Position numbers and translations under genes: made by a program. From Streptomyces sp. NBC_00341 (GTDB taxonomy: Bacteria > Actinomycetota > Actinomycetes > Streptomycetales > Streptomycetaceae), in contig NZ_CP108002.1 in the NCBI RefSeq assembly GCF_041435055.1, forward strand, positions 2,666,001 to 2,730,000: a stretch of 64,000 bases of DNA, given 5' to 3'. Each line of letters opens with the position of its first letter. The stretch's first letter is position 1. Positions 20,301-27,273 of this stretch are shown here, piece by piece. The notes below the pieces were generated by a model. The model saw nothing but the letters and a program-made list of their open reading frames with translations. It ran no database searches and was not told where the DNA came from.

Positions 20301-20601
20301 CCTCACCCTCCGGGGTCCAGCCGTGCACGGCTGTCCGCGCGTCGCCCCAGTAGGTCAGCCGCTTGGAGGGGCCGCCGTCGACGGGGGCCAGGTGCACCTC
20401 GGGCGCCCCGTCCCGGGTGGACGTCCAGGCGACGAGGGTGCCGTCGGGAGATATCCGCGGCTGGGCCACGGGGCGGTTGTCCGCGCTGACCCGCCAGGCT
20501 CGGCCGCCGTCGAGCGGCGCGAGCCAGACGTCGTCCTCGGCGGTGAAGGCGATCAGGTCGCCCTGGACATCGGGATACCGGAGGTAGGAAGGCTGTGTCA
20601 C
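17371..20601 (-). CDS. Tricorn protease homologue (S41-type)
   Basis: The 1076-residue cytoplasmic protease resembles archaeal tricorn, which trims peptides released by the proteasome. The N-terminal half holds two beta-propellers (repeated SPDGTLVAWTS-like blades). A core with a PDZ-like segment (APGVAVRAGDAILAVDGHPV) follows. Catalytic residues align in place: His748 (GTSHAY), Ser970-Asp971 (SGSDGD) and Glu1028 (WGVENHGVDPD), close to tricorn His746, Ser965/Asp966 and Glu1023. The start is taken as GTG 20601 (MTQPSYLRYP), with AGGGTGA five bases away; a GTG three codons upstream is possible. It is transcribed alone. Confidence 0.95.
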   Translation of the reverse strand: MTQPSYLRYPDVQGDLIAFTAEDDVWLAPLDGGRAWRVSADNRPVAQPRISPDGTLVAWTSTRDGAPEVHLAPVDGGPSKRLTYWGDARTAVHGWTPEGEVLVLSTQGQVSLRRTWARAVPVDGGPARTLPYGPVGSLAYGPGGRILLLSATMGREAAKWKRYRGGTAGKLWIAAQEAPVDGEPQEFVRVNEELDGNIECPMWVGGRIAFLSDHEGVGALYSSLPDGTDLRRHTGIEGFYARHATTDGTRVAYASAGELWLLDGLESDGPRRLDIRLGGQRADLQPHPVHAGSHLSAASPDRTGRGSAVGSRGAVHWVTHREGPARALAVEPGVRARLPRTFQADGDQHVVWVTDAEGDDALECAPATGTSTDAVPHRLAAGRIGRVLDLAPAPDGSRFAVAAHDGRVLIVERESGEVHEVDRSEHGDASGLVFSPDSSWLAWSHPGPEPLSQLKLAHLADLTVAEATPLRFRDFAPAFTPDGKHLAFLSERAFDPVYDSHVFDLAFIGGCRPHLLTLAATTPSPFGPQLHGRPTEREKSGEGDDNPTALPVTRIDLDGLADRIVALPVEAASYSSLRAAKDGLLWLRHPVVGVLGTSAATPDARRPETVLERYDLEKLRCEELASDIARFAVSGDGRRLVLHSRGALRVVPSDSRVSAGSDDDHDGDGSVTVDLSRIRRTLDPAAEWRQMYDEAGRIMRDNFWRPDMGGTDWTGVLDRYRPVLERVATHDDLMDLLWEVQGELGTSHAYVQPTGGWHDDSARQGLLGADISRAEDGSWRIDRILPSETSDPAARAPLAAPGVAVRAGDAILAVDGHPVDRVSGPGPLLTGSAGHPVELTVSPADGGDPRHVVVVPIADEEPLRYHDWVADRRRYVHEHSGGRLGYVHVPDMAGPGWAQIHRDLRTEVAREGLVVDVRENRGGHISQLIVEKLGRRIVGWDLPRGRQPHSYPGDAPRGPVVAVADEFSGSDGDIVNAAIKLMGIGPVVGTRTWGGVVGIDSRYRLVDGTLVTQPKYAFWMEGYGWGVENHGVDPDVEVVMTPQDRAAGRDPQLDEAIRIALESLTRTPAKTAPRLP

Positions 20602-20678
20602 AGCGATCACCCTAGGCCGAGGCCGCAGCCGGGGAAACGGAGTTGGCCGGAGTACGACGCAGTCGGTGTCCCGCCCAC

Positions 20679-21236
20679 TTACTTGCCCTGCGGCGTTTCG
20701 GTCACCGTGACCGTGACCGTCACGGTCGGCCGGGCGCCTCCCCCACTGTCTCCCCCGCTGCCGCCCGCCGGGGGCCGCGGCGGCGTGGACGAGGAGGGCG
20801 CGGCGTCGCAGTTGCCGAGCATCGTGGCGCGGAAGACCGTCTTCCCGGCCGCCTTCGCGGTCATGTCACCGCTGACGCAACGGCCTTCGACCTCCCGGTC
20901 GACCTTGCCGTCGAGGCTGATGTCCTTGCCCTCCTTGGTGCGGCCGTGGCAGTCCACGTCCGCGATCCGGCTGGTGGCGGGGGTGGACGAACCGGTCCGG
21001 GAGCCGGCGCTCGCGCCCCCGCCGGTCCGTGCCGTGCAGCTCAGCCACTCCACGTGCACCCCTTCGTGCTCCAGCGCGCGGGTGGCGGTCTGATCGGTCG
21101 TCACCGCGATGGACGCGGAGTTCAGGCCGTTGACCGGGTCGCAGGCCGAGAGTCCGGCGACGACCGTGCCGGTGAGGCAGATCACGGCCGGAAAGCGTCG
21201 GATCCCTCGATTGCGCCATGCCCTTGATGTCCCCAT
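20679..21236 (-). CDS. Putative lipoprotein, unknown function
   Basis: The 185-residue protein starts at ATG 21236. The signal sequence ends in a lipobox LSAC, so the mature protein would be a surface lipoprotein starting at Cys. The mature part has four further cysteines (SCTAR, DVDCHG, GRCVSG, LGNCDA), which could form two disulfides. The C-terminal tail is low complexity, PPRPPAGGSGGDSGGG followed by repeated VTVTVTVT (encoded by GTGACCGTGACCGTGACC-type repeats). I do not recognise a family. Resemblance to DUF4333-type lipoproteins is only in the disulfide pattern. Confidence 0.75.
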   Translation of the reverse strand: MGTSRAWRNRGIRRFPAVICLTGTVVAGLSACDPVNGLNSASIAVTTDQTATRALEHEGVHVEWLSCTARTGGGASAGSRTGSSTPATSRIADVDCHGRTKEGKDISLDGKVDREVEGRCVSGDMTAKAAGKTVFRATMLGNCDAAPSSSTPPRPPAGGSGGDSGGGARPTVTVTVTVTETPQGK

Positions 21237-21318
21237 ACGGGCAGCTTCCCACCGCTCCTGACGGTGCGGTAGACCGCTTGCGGCCAGAACCGGCCAAGGT
21301 TCGGGGAAACGGCCCGAT

Positions 21319-22065
21319 TCATGACCAGCGGCCGGTGCGGCCGAGCAGCAGGGCCGTCGCCGCCGTGCCCGCCGTGGACGTACGCAGCACGGTCGGCCCG
21401 AGCCGGCAGGTCCGGGCCCCGGCGGCGGCGAACGCGGCCAGTTCCTCGGGCGAGACACCGCCCTCCGGGCCGACGACCAGCACGATCTCGCCCGCTTCCG
21501 GCAGCTCGACGGTGGCCAGCGGTTCGCCGGGGTACCCGCGGTCCTCGTGCAGTACGGCCGCGAAGTCGGCGGTGGCCAGAAACGCGGCGACCTGCTTGGT
21601 CGTCATCGCGTCCGCCACCTCGGGGAACCGCACCCGGCGCGACTGCTTGCCGGCCTCGCGGGCGGTGCCGCGCCACTTCGCCAGCGCCTTGAGGCCCCGG
21701 TCGCCCTTCCACTGGGTGATGCAGCGCCCGGCCTGCCACGGCACGATCGCGTCGACGCCGGTCTCCGTCATCGTCTCGACGGCGAGCTCGCCCCGGTCAC
21801 CCTTGGGCAGGGCCTGCACGACGGTGATGCGCGGCCCTGGCCGGGGTTCCTCGTGGACCGGCTCCAGGCCGCCGAGCACCAGCCGGTCCTTGCCCTCCGC
21901 GGCGGACACCACGCCCTGTGTCCAGCGGCCCCGGCCGTCCGTCAGGACGACCTCCTCCCCGGCGTGCAGGCGCCGGACCGAGACGGCGTGCCGTCCCTCC
22001 GGGCCGTCCAGGACGAACCCGGGCCCCGTGGGCATCTCCTCGACGACGAAGACGGGTGCCGTCAC
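21319..22065 (-). CDS. rsmE: 16S rRNA (uracil-1498-N3)-methyltransferase
   Basis: The 248-residue RsmE is a SPOUT methyltransferase acting on m3U1498 of 16S rRNA. The N-terminal PUA-like part (GPEGRHAVSVRRLHAGEEVVLTDG) precedes the SAM-binding knot with VVGPEGGVSPEELAAFAAAG and the end LGPTVLRTSTAGTAATALLL. The start GTG 22065 has AAGGAG six bases upstream. It overlaps the nitronate monooxygenase stop by four bases, so the pair is coupled. Confidence 0.96.
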   Translation of the reverse strand: MTAPVFVVEEMPTGPGFVLDGPEGRHAVSVRRLHAGEEVVLTDGRGRWTQGVVSAAEGKDRLVLGGLEPVHEEPRPGPRITVVQALPKGDRGELAVETMTETGVDAIVPWQAGRCITQWKGDRGLKALAKWRGTAREAGKQSRRVRFPEVADAMTTKQVAAFLATADFAAVLHEDRGYPGEPLATVELPEAGEIVLVVGPEGGVSPEELAAFAAAGARTCRLGPTVLRTSTAGTAATALLLGRTGRWS

Positions 22066-23135
22066 TGCGTGCTCCTTGTGCTCACTGCCGCCCGTGCGGC
22101 GTCCAGTTCCTCCACGAGCAGGGCGACGAGCCGGCCGGCCGTCAGCTCGCGTGCCATCCGGTGCCCCTGGCCGGCCCACAGCGCCATGCCCTGCGCGTCC
22201 CCGGCCTTGGCCGCCGCCTTGCGCAGCGGCGCGGTCAGCTGGTGGATCTGCGGGTAGGCGGCGGGGGCGTACGGTCCGTGCTCGCGGACGAAGCGGTTGA
22301 CCAGGCCGCGGGCCGGGCGCCCGGAGAAGGCCCGGGTCAGGGTGGTGCGGACGAACAGCGGGTTGGTCAGGGCCTGCTTGTGCAGCAGGTGGGCGCCGGA
22401 CTCCGGGCAGATCAGGAAGGCGGTGCCGAGCTGCGCGGCATCGGCCCCGGCCGCGAGCACCGCCGCGATCTGGGAGCCGCGCATCAGCCCGCCGGCGGCG
22501 ATGACCGGGATCTGCACGGTCTCGCGGACCTGGGCCACCAGGCTGAGCAGCCCGGTGCCGATCCCGTCGGCCTGCGGGTCGTCGCGGTGGGTGGACTGGT
22601 GGCCGCCCGCCTCGACGCCCTGGGCACACACGGCGTCGGCGCCGGCCCACTGCGCGGCCTGGGCCTCCTCGGGCGTGGTGACCGTCACGACGGTGTACGT
22701 GCCCACGGCGGCGAACGCGTCGAGGGTGTCGCGGGTCGGGCAGCCGAAGGTGAAGGAGACGACCGGGACCGGGTCCTCCAGCAGGATGGCGAGCTTGGCC
22801 TCGTAGCCGTCGTCACCGTCGGACTCGGTCTCGCCGAGCGGGGTTTCGTACCAGGTGGATTCGCCCGCGAGCTGGTGCCGGTAGACCTCGACGGCGCTCG
22901 GGTCGGCGAGGTTGGGCTGCGGCATGAACAGGTTGACGCCGAAGGGCTGGCCGGTCAGTCCGCGGACCAGCTTCACGTCGTTGTACATGCCGTCCGCCGT
23001 CTTGTACCCGGCGGCCAGGAAGCCGAGCCCGCCGGCCTCGGCCACGGCTCCGACGAGCTGCGGGCAGGAGACTCCGCCCGCCATCGGGGCCTGCACGATC
23101 GGATACCGGCAGAGATCGGTCAACGCGGATGGCAT
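22062..23135 (-). CDS. Nitronate monooxygenase (NMO/2-nitropropane dioxygenase-like)
   Basis: The 357-residue TIM-barrel flavoprotein opens PIVQAPMAGGVSCPQLVGAV, with AGADAVCAQGVEAGGHQST for FMN phosphate contacts and IPVIAAGGLMRGSQIAAVLA later. Enzymes of this class oxidise alkyl nitronates such as propionate 3-nitronate, a toxin. The catalytic His of class I enzymes is plausibly GGHQS. ATG 23135 is the only fitting start. It lies upstream of rsmE in one transcript. Confidence 0.9.
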   Translation of the reverse strand: MPSALTDLCRYPIVQAPMAGGVSCPQLVGAVAEAGGLGFLAAGYKTADGMYNDVKLVRGLTGQPFGVNLFMPQPNLADPSAVEVYRHQLAGESTWYETPLGETESDGDDGYEAKLAILLEDPVPVVSFTFGCPTRDTLDAFAAVGTYTVVTVTTPEEAQAAQWAGADAVCAQGVEAGGHQSTHRDDPQADGIGTGLLSLVAQVRETVQIPVIAAGGLMRGSQIAAVLAAGADAAQLGTAFLICPESGAHLLHKQALTNPLFVRTTLTRAFSGRPARGLVNRFVREHGPYAPAAYPQIHQLTAPLRKAAAKAGDAQGMALWAGQGHRMARELTAGRLVALLVEELDAARAAVSTRSTQ

Positions 23136-23202
23136 GACGGCATCGTGTCATGCCCGTCCTGTCCCGTGATGCGCACCCCGTGGCCGCGATATGTCCGCAA
23201 TG

Positions 23203-23234
23203 CCGTACGGGCCCGGAAATCCGGGCCCGTACGG
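23203..23234 (-). terminator. Terminator hairpin after dnaJ
   Basis: The 14-bp arms (CCGTACGGGCCCGG and its complement) are separated by AAAT. It lies 16 bp downstream of the dnaJ stop and before nitronate monooxygenase, so it should end the hrcA-dnaJ transcript. Confidence 0.85.
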
Positions 23235-23249
23235 TGGTGACGCGTCGGA

Positions 23250-24386
23250 TCAGCGCCCGTTGAACGCGTCCTTCAGCCGGGAGAACAGGCCCTGCTGGCC
23301 GGGCTGGAACTGGCCGGTGGGCCGTTCCTCACCGCGCAGTTTCGCCAGCTCCCGCAGGAGGCGTTCCTGCTCGGGGTCCATCTTCGTCGGGGTCATCACC
23401 TCGACGTGCACGATCAGGTCGCCGCGCCCGCCGCCCCGCAGGTGCGTGATGCCGCGCCCGTGCAGCGGGACGGACTGGCCGGACTGGGTGCCCGGCCTGA
23501 TGTCGACCTCCTCCAGTCCGTCGAGCGTCTCCAGCGGCACCTTGGTGCCGATGGCCGCCGCCGTCATGGGGATGGTGACCGTGCAGTGCAGATCGTCGCC
23601 GCGCCGCTGGAAGACCGCGTGCGGCAGCTCGTGGATCTCGACGTAGAGATCACCGGCCGGGCCGCCGCCGGGGCCGACCTCGCCCTCGCCCGCGAGCTGG
23701 ATGCGGGTGCCGTTGTCGACGCCTGCGGGGATCTTCACGGTGAGGGTGCGCCGCGAGCGGATGCGGCCGTCGCCTGCGCACTCCGGGCAGGGGGTCGGCA
23801 CGACCGTGCCGAAGCCCTGGCACTGCGGGCAGGGCCGCGAGGTCATGACCTGGCCGAGGAACGACCGGGTGACCTGGGAGACCTCGCCGCGGCCGCGGCA
23901 CATGTCACAGGTCTGGGCCGAGGTGCCGGGTGCGGCACCCTCTCCGCTGCACGTCGTACAGACGACGGCCGTGTCGACCTGGATGTCCTTGGTCGTACCG
24001 AAGGCCGACTCCGAGAGGTCGATCTCCAGCCGGATCATGGCGTCCTGGCCGCGCCGGGTCCGCGAACGGGGTCCGCGCTGCGACGCCGTGCCGAAGAACG
24101 CGTCCATGATGTCGGAGAAGTTGCCGAAGCCGCCCTGTCCGAATCCGCCCGCGCCACCTCCGCCCGAGGCGGACAGCGGGTCGCCGCCGAGGTCGTATAC
24201 CTGCTTCTTCTGCGCGTCCGACAGGACCTCGTAAGCGGCGTTGATCTCCTTGAACCGCTCCTGGGTCTTCGGATCGGGGTTCACATCCGGGTGCAGCTCG
24301 CGTGCGAGCCGCCGGAAGGCCTTCTTGATCTCGTCCTGCGAAGCGTCGCGGCGCACGCCGAGTACGGCGTAGTAGTCCGTGGCCAC
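23250..24386 (-). CDS. dnaJ: Chaperone DnaJ (DnaJ2, HrcA-linked)
   Basis: The 378-residue type I J-protein and Hsp70 co-chaperone has a J domain with HPD (ELHPDVNPDP), a Gly/Phe region (GGGGAGGFGQGGFGNF), four CxxCxGxG zinc repeats (CTTCSGEG, CDMCRGRG, CPQCQGFG, CPECAGDG) and the C-terminal substrate domain. GTG 24386 directly abuts the hrcA stop codon, with GGAG inside hrcA serving as ribosome site, so translation is coupled. It is under the CIRCE element, separate from the dnaK operon. Confidence 0.97.
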   Translation of the reverse strand: MATDYYAVLGVRRDASQDEIKKAFRRLARELHPDVNPDPKTQERFKEINAAYEVLSDAQKKQVYDLGGDPLSASGGGGAGGFGQGGFGNFSDIMDAFFGTASQRGPRSRTRRGQDAMIRLEIDLSESAFGTTKDIQVDTAVVCTTCSGEGAAPGTSAQTCDMCRGRGEVSQVTRSFLGQVMTSRPCPQCQGFGTVVPTPCPECAGDGRIRSRRTLTVKIPAGVDNGTRIQLAGEGEVGPGGGPAGDLYVEIHELPHAVFQRRGDDLHCTVTIPMTAAAIGTKVPLETLDGLEEVDIRPGTQSGQSVPLHGRGITHLRGGGRGDLIVHVEVMTPTKMDPEQERLLRELAKLRGEERPTGQFQPGQQGLFSRLKDAFNGR

Positions 24387-25403
24387 TTACGACTCCGCCA
24401 GGATCTGTCCGACGTAACGTGCCACTGCGCGTACCGCTCCCATCGTTCCGGGGTAGTCCATGCGGGTCGGTCCGACCACGCCGAGTTTGGCGACTGCCTC
24501 GTCGCCCGAACCGTAGCCGACCGCGACGACGGACGTGGAGTTGAGTCCCTCGTGGGCGTTCTCGTGCCCGATTCGTACGGTCATGCCCGAGTCCTTGGCC
24601 TCGCCGAGCAGCTTCAGCAGCACGACCTGCTCCTCCAATGCCTCCAGCACCGGCCGGATCATCACGGGGAAGTCGTGCCCGAATCGGGTGAGGTTGGAGG
24701 TGCCGCCGATCATCAGCCGCTCCTCCGTCTCCTCGACGAGGGTTTCGAGCAGGATCGAGAGCACGGTGGACACGGTCGCCCGGTCCTCGCTCTCGAAGGA
24801 TTCCGGCAGGTCCTGCACCAGCTGCGGGACGTCCGCGAAGCGGCGTCCCACCACCCGGCTGTTGAGCCGGGCGCGCAGATCGGCGAGAGAGGTCTCACCG
24901 AACGGCGTCTGGCAGTCGACCAGCCGCTGTTCGACCCGGCCGGTGTCCGTGATCAGCACGAGCATCAGCCGGGCGGGGGCCAGGAGCAGCAGTTCCACGT
25001 GCCGCACCGTCGAGCGGGTCAGCGAGGGGTACTGCACGACGGCGACCTGCCGGGTCAGCTGCGCGAGCAGCCGTACGGTCCGTCCCACGACATCGTCGAG
25101 GTCGACCGCGCCGTCGAGGAAATTCTGAATGGCCCGGCGCTCCGGCGACGACAGGGGCTTGACGCCCGCGAGCCGGTCGACGAAGAGCCGGTAGCCCTTG
25201 TCCGTAGGGATGCGTCCCGCGCTGGTGTGGGGCTGGGCGATGAAGCCCTCGTCCTCCAGCACCGCCATGTCGTTGCGGACGGTGGCCGGGGAGACTCCCA
25301 GCTTGTGCCGTTCCGTGAGCGCCTTGGAGCCGACGGGCTCCTCGGTGCCGACATAGTCCTGGACGATGGCGCGCAGCACTTCGAGTCTGCGTTCGCTGAG
25401 CAT
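24387..25403 (-). CDS. hrcA: Heat-inducible transcription repressor HrcA
   Basis: The 338-residue HrcA binds CIRCE and represses chaperone genes until heat. The N-terminal winged helix is [18 protein letters not shown] with [20 protein letters not shown], the GAF-like core follows, and the end is [26 protein letters not shown]. The start ATG 25403 has GGAGGTG seven bases upstream. It is the first gene of the hrcA-dnaJ operon and probably represses itself through the CIRCE copy 58 bp upstream. Confidence 0.97.
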   Translation of the reverse strand: MLSERRLEVLRAIVQDYVGTEEPVGSKALTERHKLGVSPATVRNDMAVLEDEGFIAQPHTSAGRIPTDKGYRLFVDRLAGVKPLSSPERRAIQNFLDGAVDLDDVVGRTVRLLAQLTRQVAVVQYPSLTRSTVRHVELLLLAPARLMLVLITDTGRVEQRLVDCQTPFGETSLADLRARLNSRVVGRRFADVPQLVQDLPESFESEDRATVSTVLSILLETLVEETEERLMIGGTSNLTRFGHDFPVMIRPVLEALEEQVVLLKLLGEAKDSGMTVRIGHENAHEGLNSTSVVAVGYGSGDEAVAKLGVVGPTRMDYPGTMGAVRAVARYVGQILAES

Positions 25404-25460
25404 CGCGCACACCTCCAGCTGTCTACCTCGGTCGATCTCGGGTCGTTCCCGGGACTCCTC

Positions 25461-25487
25461 CTGGCACTCTGTCCATTCGAGTGCCAG
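25461..25487 (-). promoter_or_regulatory. CIRCE operator
   Basis: CTGGCACTC-N9-GAGTGCCAG is a perfect 9-bp inverted repeat with the canonical 9-bp spacer; the consensus is TTAGCACTC-N9-GAGTGCTAA. It lies 58 bp upstream of hrcA, where HrcA would block its own promoter. Confidence 0.93.
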
Positions 25488-25577
25488 CAATCTCCCCGGT
25501 CAGTGTACGGCGACGGGGTGGGCCCCTAGCAAGGGCGACCGGCCACGCTACCGCGAGACCGCGCAGGTCGTTGCCGA

Positions 25578-25583
25578 TAGCGT
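25578..25583 (+). promoter_or_regulatory. -10 box of a probable leaderless promoter
   Basis: TAGCGT is followed by six bases and ATG 25590. No ribosome site is present, so the mRNA probably begins at the ATG. Confidence 0.55.
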
Positions 25584-25589
25584 CGCCGT

Positions 25590-26312
25590 ATGGACGTCGC
25601 TTGGGAAGAGTTCGGCTGGGAGCGGTTGGGTGACGGAGTGGGCCGGCGGCGGCTGCCGGGCTGGGACGCGACGGCCGCACTGGTGGCCGGAGCGGACGGG
25701 ATGCTGCTCTGCGACACGGGCTCGACGCTCCGGGAGGGCGCCGGACTGCGTGACCAGATCGACCGGCTGACCGGCCGGAGGGTGACACATGTCGCACTGA
25801 GCCATCCGCATTTCGACCACGTACTGGGCACGGCCGCCTTTGCCGGGGCGCGGGTGTACGGGGCGGCCGGCCTGCCGGAGCTGCTGCGGGCCGAGGCGGA
25901 AGACCTGCGCCGCTCGGCCGTCGCGCACGGGGTGCCGGAGCAGGAGGCGGCACAGGCGGTGGAGGCGCTGGTGGTCCCGCACCACCAGGTGCGCGGGGAG
26001 CAGGCGCTCGACCTCGGCGGCGGCCGCCGGGTGCTGCTGGCCGAGGTGGGCCCTGCGCACAGCGGGCACGATCTGGCGGTGCTGGTGCCCGGCTCGCCCC
26101 CGGTCGTCCTCTGCGGCGACCTGGTCGAGGAGTCCGGCGAGCCGCAGGCCGGTCCGGACGCGGTGGTCTCGCGCTGGCCGGCCGCGCTGGACCGGCTGCT
26201 GGCGCTGGGCGGTGAGGACGCGCTGTACGTGCCGGGTCACGGAGCGGTGGTGGACGCGGCGTTCGTCCGGGCACAGCGCGACGCGTTGGCGCACCGCTTC
26301 GGCGTGTCGTGA
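25590..26312 (+). CDS. MBL-fold metallo-hydrolase
   Basis: The 240-residue cytoplasmic protein has the metallo-beta-lactamase zinc motif SHPHFDHVLG, later GPAHSGHDLAVLVP and VLCGDLVEE for the other ligands, and a C-terminal VPGHGAVVD. This is the glyoxalase II/QuoX-like layout with a full dinuclear site. The substrate is unknown. It is divergent from hrcA and followed 25 bp later by the DUF3097 gene, which has its own -10 box. Confidence 0.9.
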   Translation: MDVAWEEFGWERLGDGVGRRRLPGWDATAALVAGADGMLLCDTGSTLREGAGLRDQIDRLTGRRVTHVALSHPHFDHVLGTAAFAGARVYGAAGLPELLRAEAEDLRRSAVAHGVPEQEAAQAVEALVVPHHQVRGEQALDLGGGRRVLLAEVGPAHSGHDLAVLVPGSPPVVLCGDLVEESGEPQAGPDAVVSRWPAALDRLLALGGEDALYVPGHGAVVDAAFVRAQRDALAHRFGVS

Positions 26313-26325
26313 GGCCGTCGCGTCC

Positions 26326-26331
26326 TATCGT
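26326..26331 (+). promoter_or_regulatory. -10 box of a probable leaderless promoter
   Basis: TATCGT is followed by six bases and ATG 26338, with no ribosome site. It lies between the MBL hydrolase stop and the DUF3097 gene, suggesting that the second gene has its own promoter. Confidence 0.5.
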
Positions 26332-26337
26332 CGTGCG

Positions 26338-27156
26338 ATGCGCAGCTATCAGCCGGACCTGACCCCGCCGTGGAAGAAGTCCGCCCCCGCCCCCGAGGTG
26401 CCCGCAGAGCCGGATCTGGTCGTGGAGGAGGCCGTCACCGGATTCTGCGGTGCGGTGATCCGTTGCGAGAAGACGGCAGAGGGGCCGACGGTGACCCTGG
26501 AGGACCGGTTCGGCAAGCACCGGGTCTTCCCGATGGCGCCGAGCGGCTTCCTGCTGGAGGGCCGGGTGGTGACGCTGGCGCGCCCGTCGGCCGGCGGGCC
26601 CGTCCGCCCCGCCCGGACGGCTTCCGGCTCGGTGGCGGTCCCCGGGGCGCGGGCACGGGTGGCGCGGGCCGGGCGGATCTACGTGGAGGGGCGGCACGAC
26701 GCGGAGCTGGTCGAACGGGTCTGGGGCGACGACCTCCGGATCGAGGGCGTGGTCGTCGAGTACCTGGAGGGCATCGACGACCTCCCGGCGATCGTGCGCG
26801 AGTTCTCCCCGGGACCGGACGCACGCCTCGGTGTACTGGTCGACCATCTGGTGCCGGGTTCCAAGGAGTCCCGCATCGCGGCGCAGGTGACGGACGGGAA
26901 CGTCCTGGTGGTCGGCCATCCGTACATCGACGTGTGGGAGGCGGTGAAGCCGTCGTCCGTGGGGATCGGCGGCTGGCCGGTGGTGCCGCGCGGCCAGGAC
27001 TGGAAGACCGGCGTGTGCCGTTCGCTGGGGTGGCCGGAAAACACCGGTGCGGCCTGGCAGCGGATTCTGTCCTCGATCCGCTCCTACCGCGACCTGGAGC
27101 CCGAACTCCTGGGCCGGGTCGAGGAATTGATTGATTTCGTCACGCTTCCCGACTGA
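26338..27156 (+). CDS. DUF3097 family protein
   Basis: The 272-residue cytoplasmic protein is conserved in actinobacteria. It opens RSYQPDLTPPWKK, has LEDRFGKHRVFPM and a Toprim-like central part (RIYVEGRHDAELVERVWGDD, VLVDHLVPGSKESRIA, VGHPYIDVWEAVKP). The pattern E..D...D.L with a following acidic strand suggests a Toprim nucleotidyl-transfer fold, which is my inference. No function is established that I know of. The gene probably has a leaderless transcript and follows the MBL hydrolase. Confidence 0.85.
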   Translation: MRSYQPDLTPPWKKSAPAPEVPAEPDLVVEEAVTGFCGAVIRCEKTAEGPTVTLEDRFGKHRVFPMAPSGFLLEGRVVTLARPSAGGPVRPARTASGSVAVPGARARVARAGRIYVEGRHDAELVERVWGDDLRIEGVVVEYLEGIDDLPAIVREFSPGPDARLGVLVDHLVPGSKESRIAAQVTDGNVLVVGHPYIDVWEAVKPSSVGIGGWPVVPRGQDWKTGVCRSLGWPENTGAAWQRILSSIRSYRDLEPELLGRVEELIDFVTLPD

Positions 27157-27194
27157 TGTCCTACGGGTCTTCCCGCCAATCCCGGGCTGATCCC

Positions 27195-27200
27195 TACAAT
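27195..27200 (+). promoter_or_regulatory. -10-like box upstream of the receptor-like membrane protein
   Basis: TACAAT, a near-perfect -10 hexamer, lies 74 bp before ATG 27274 in a locally AT-rich stretch. No good -35 is visible at 16-18 bp. Confidence 0.4.
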
Positions 27201-27273
27201 TCCCTGCGCCTCGCACGCATCATCGGTTATTGAGTGTTTCCTGGCTCTTTTCGCGAGGGAAGGCACGGGGGCG

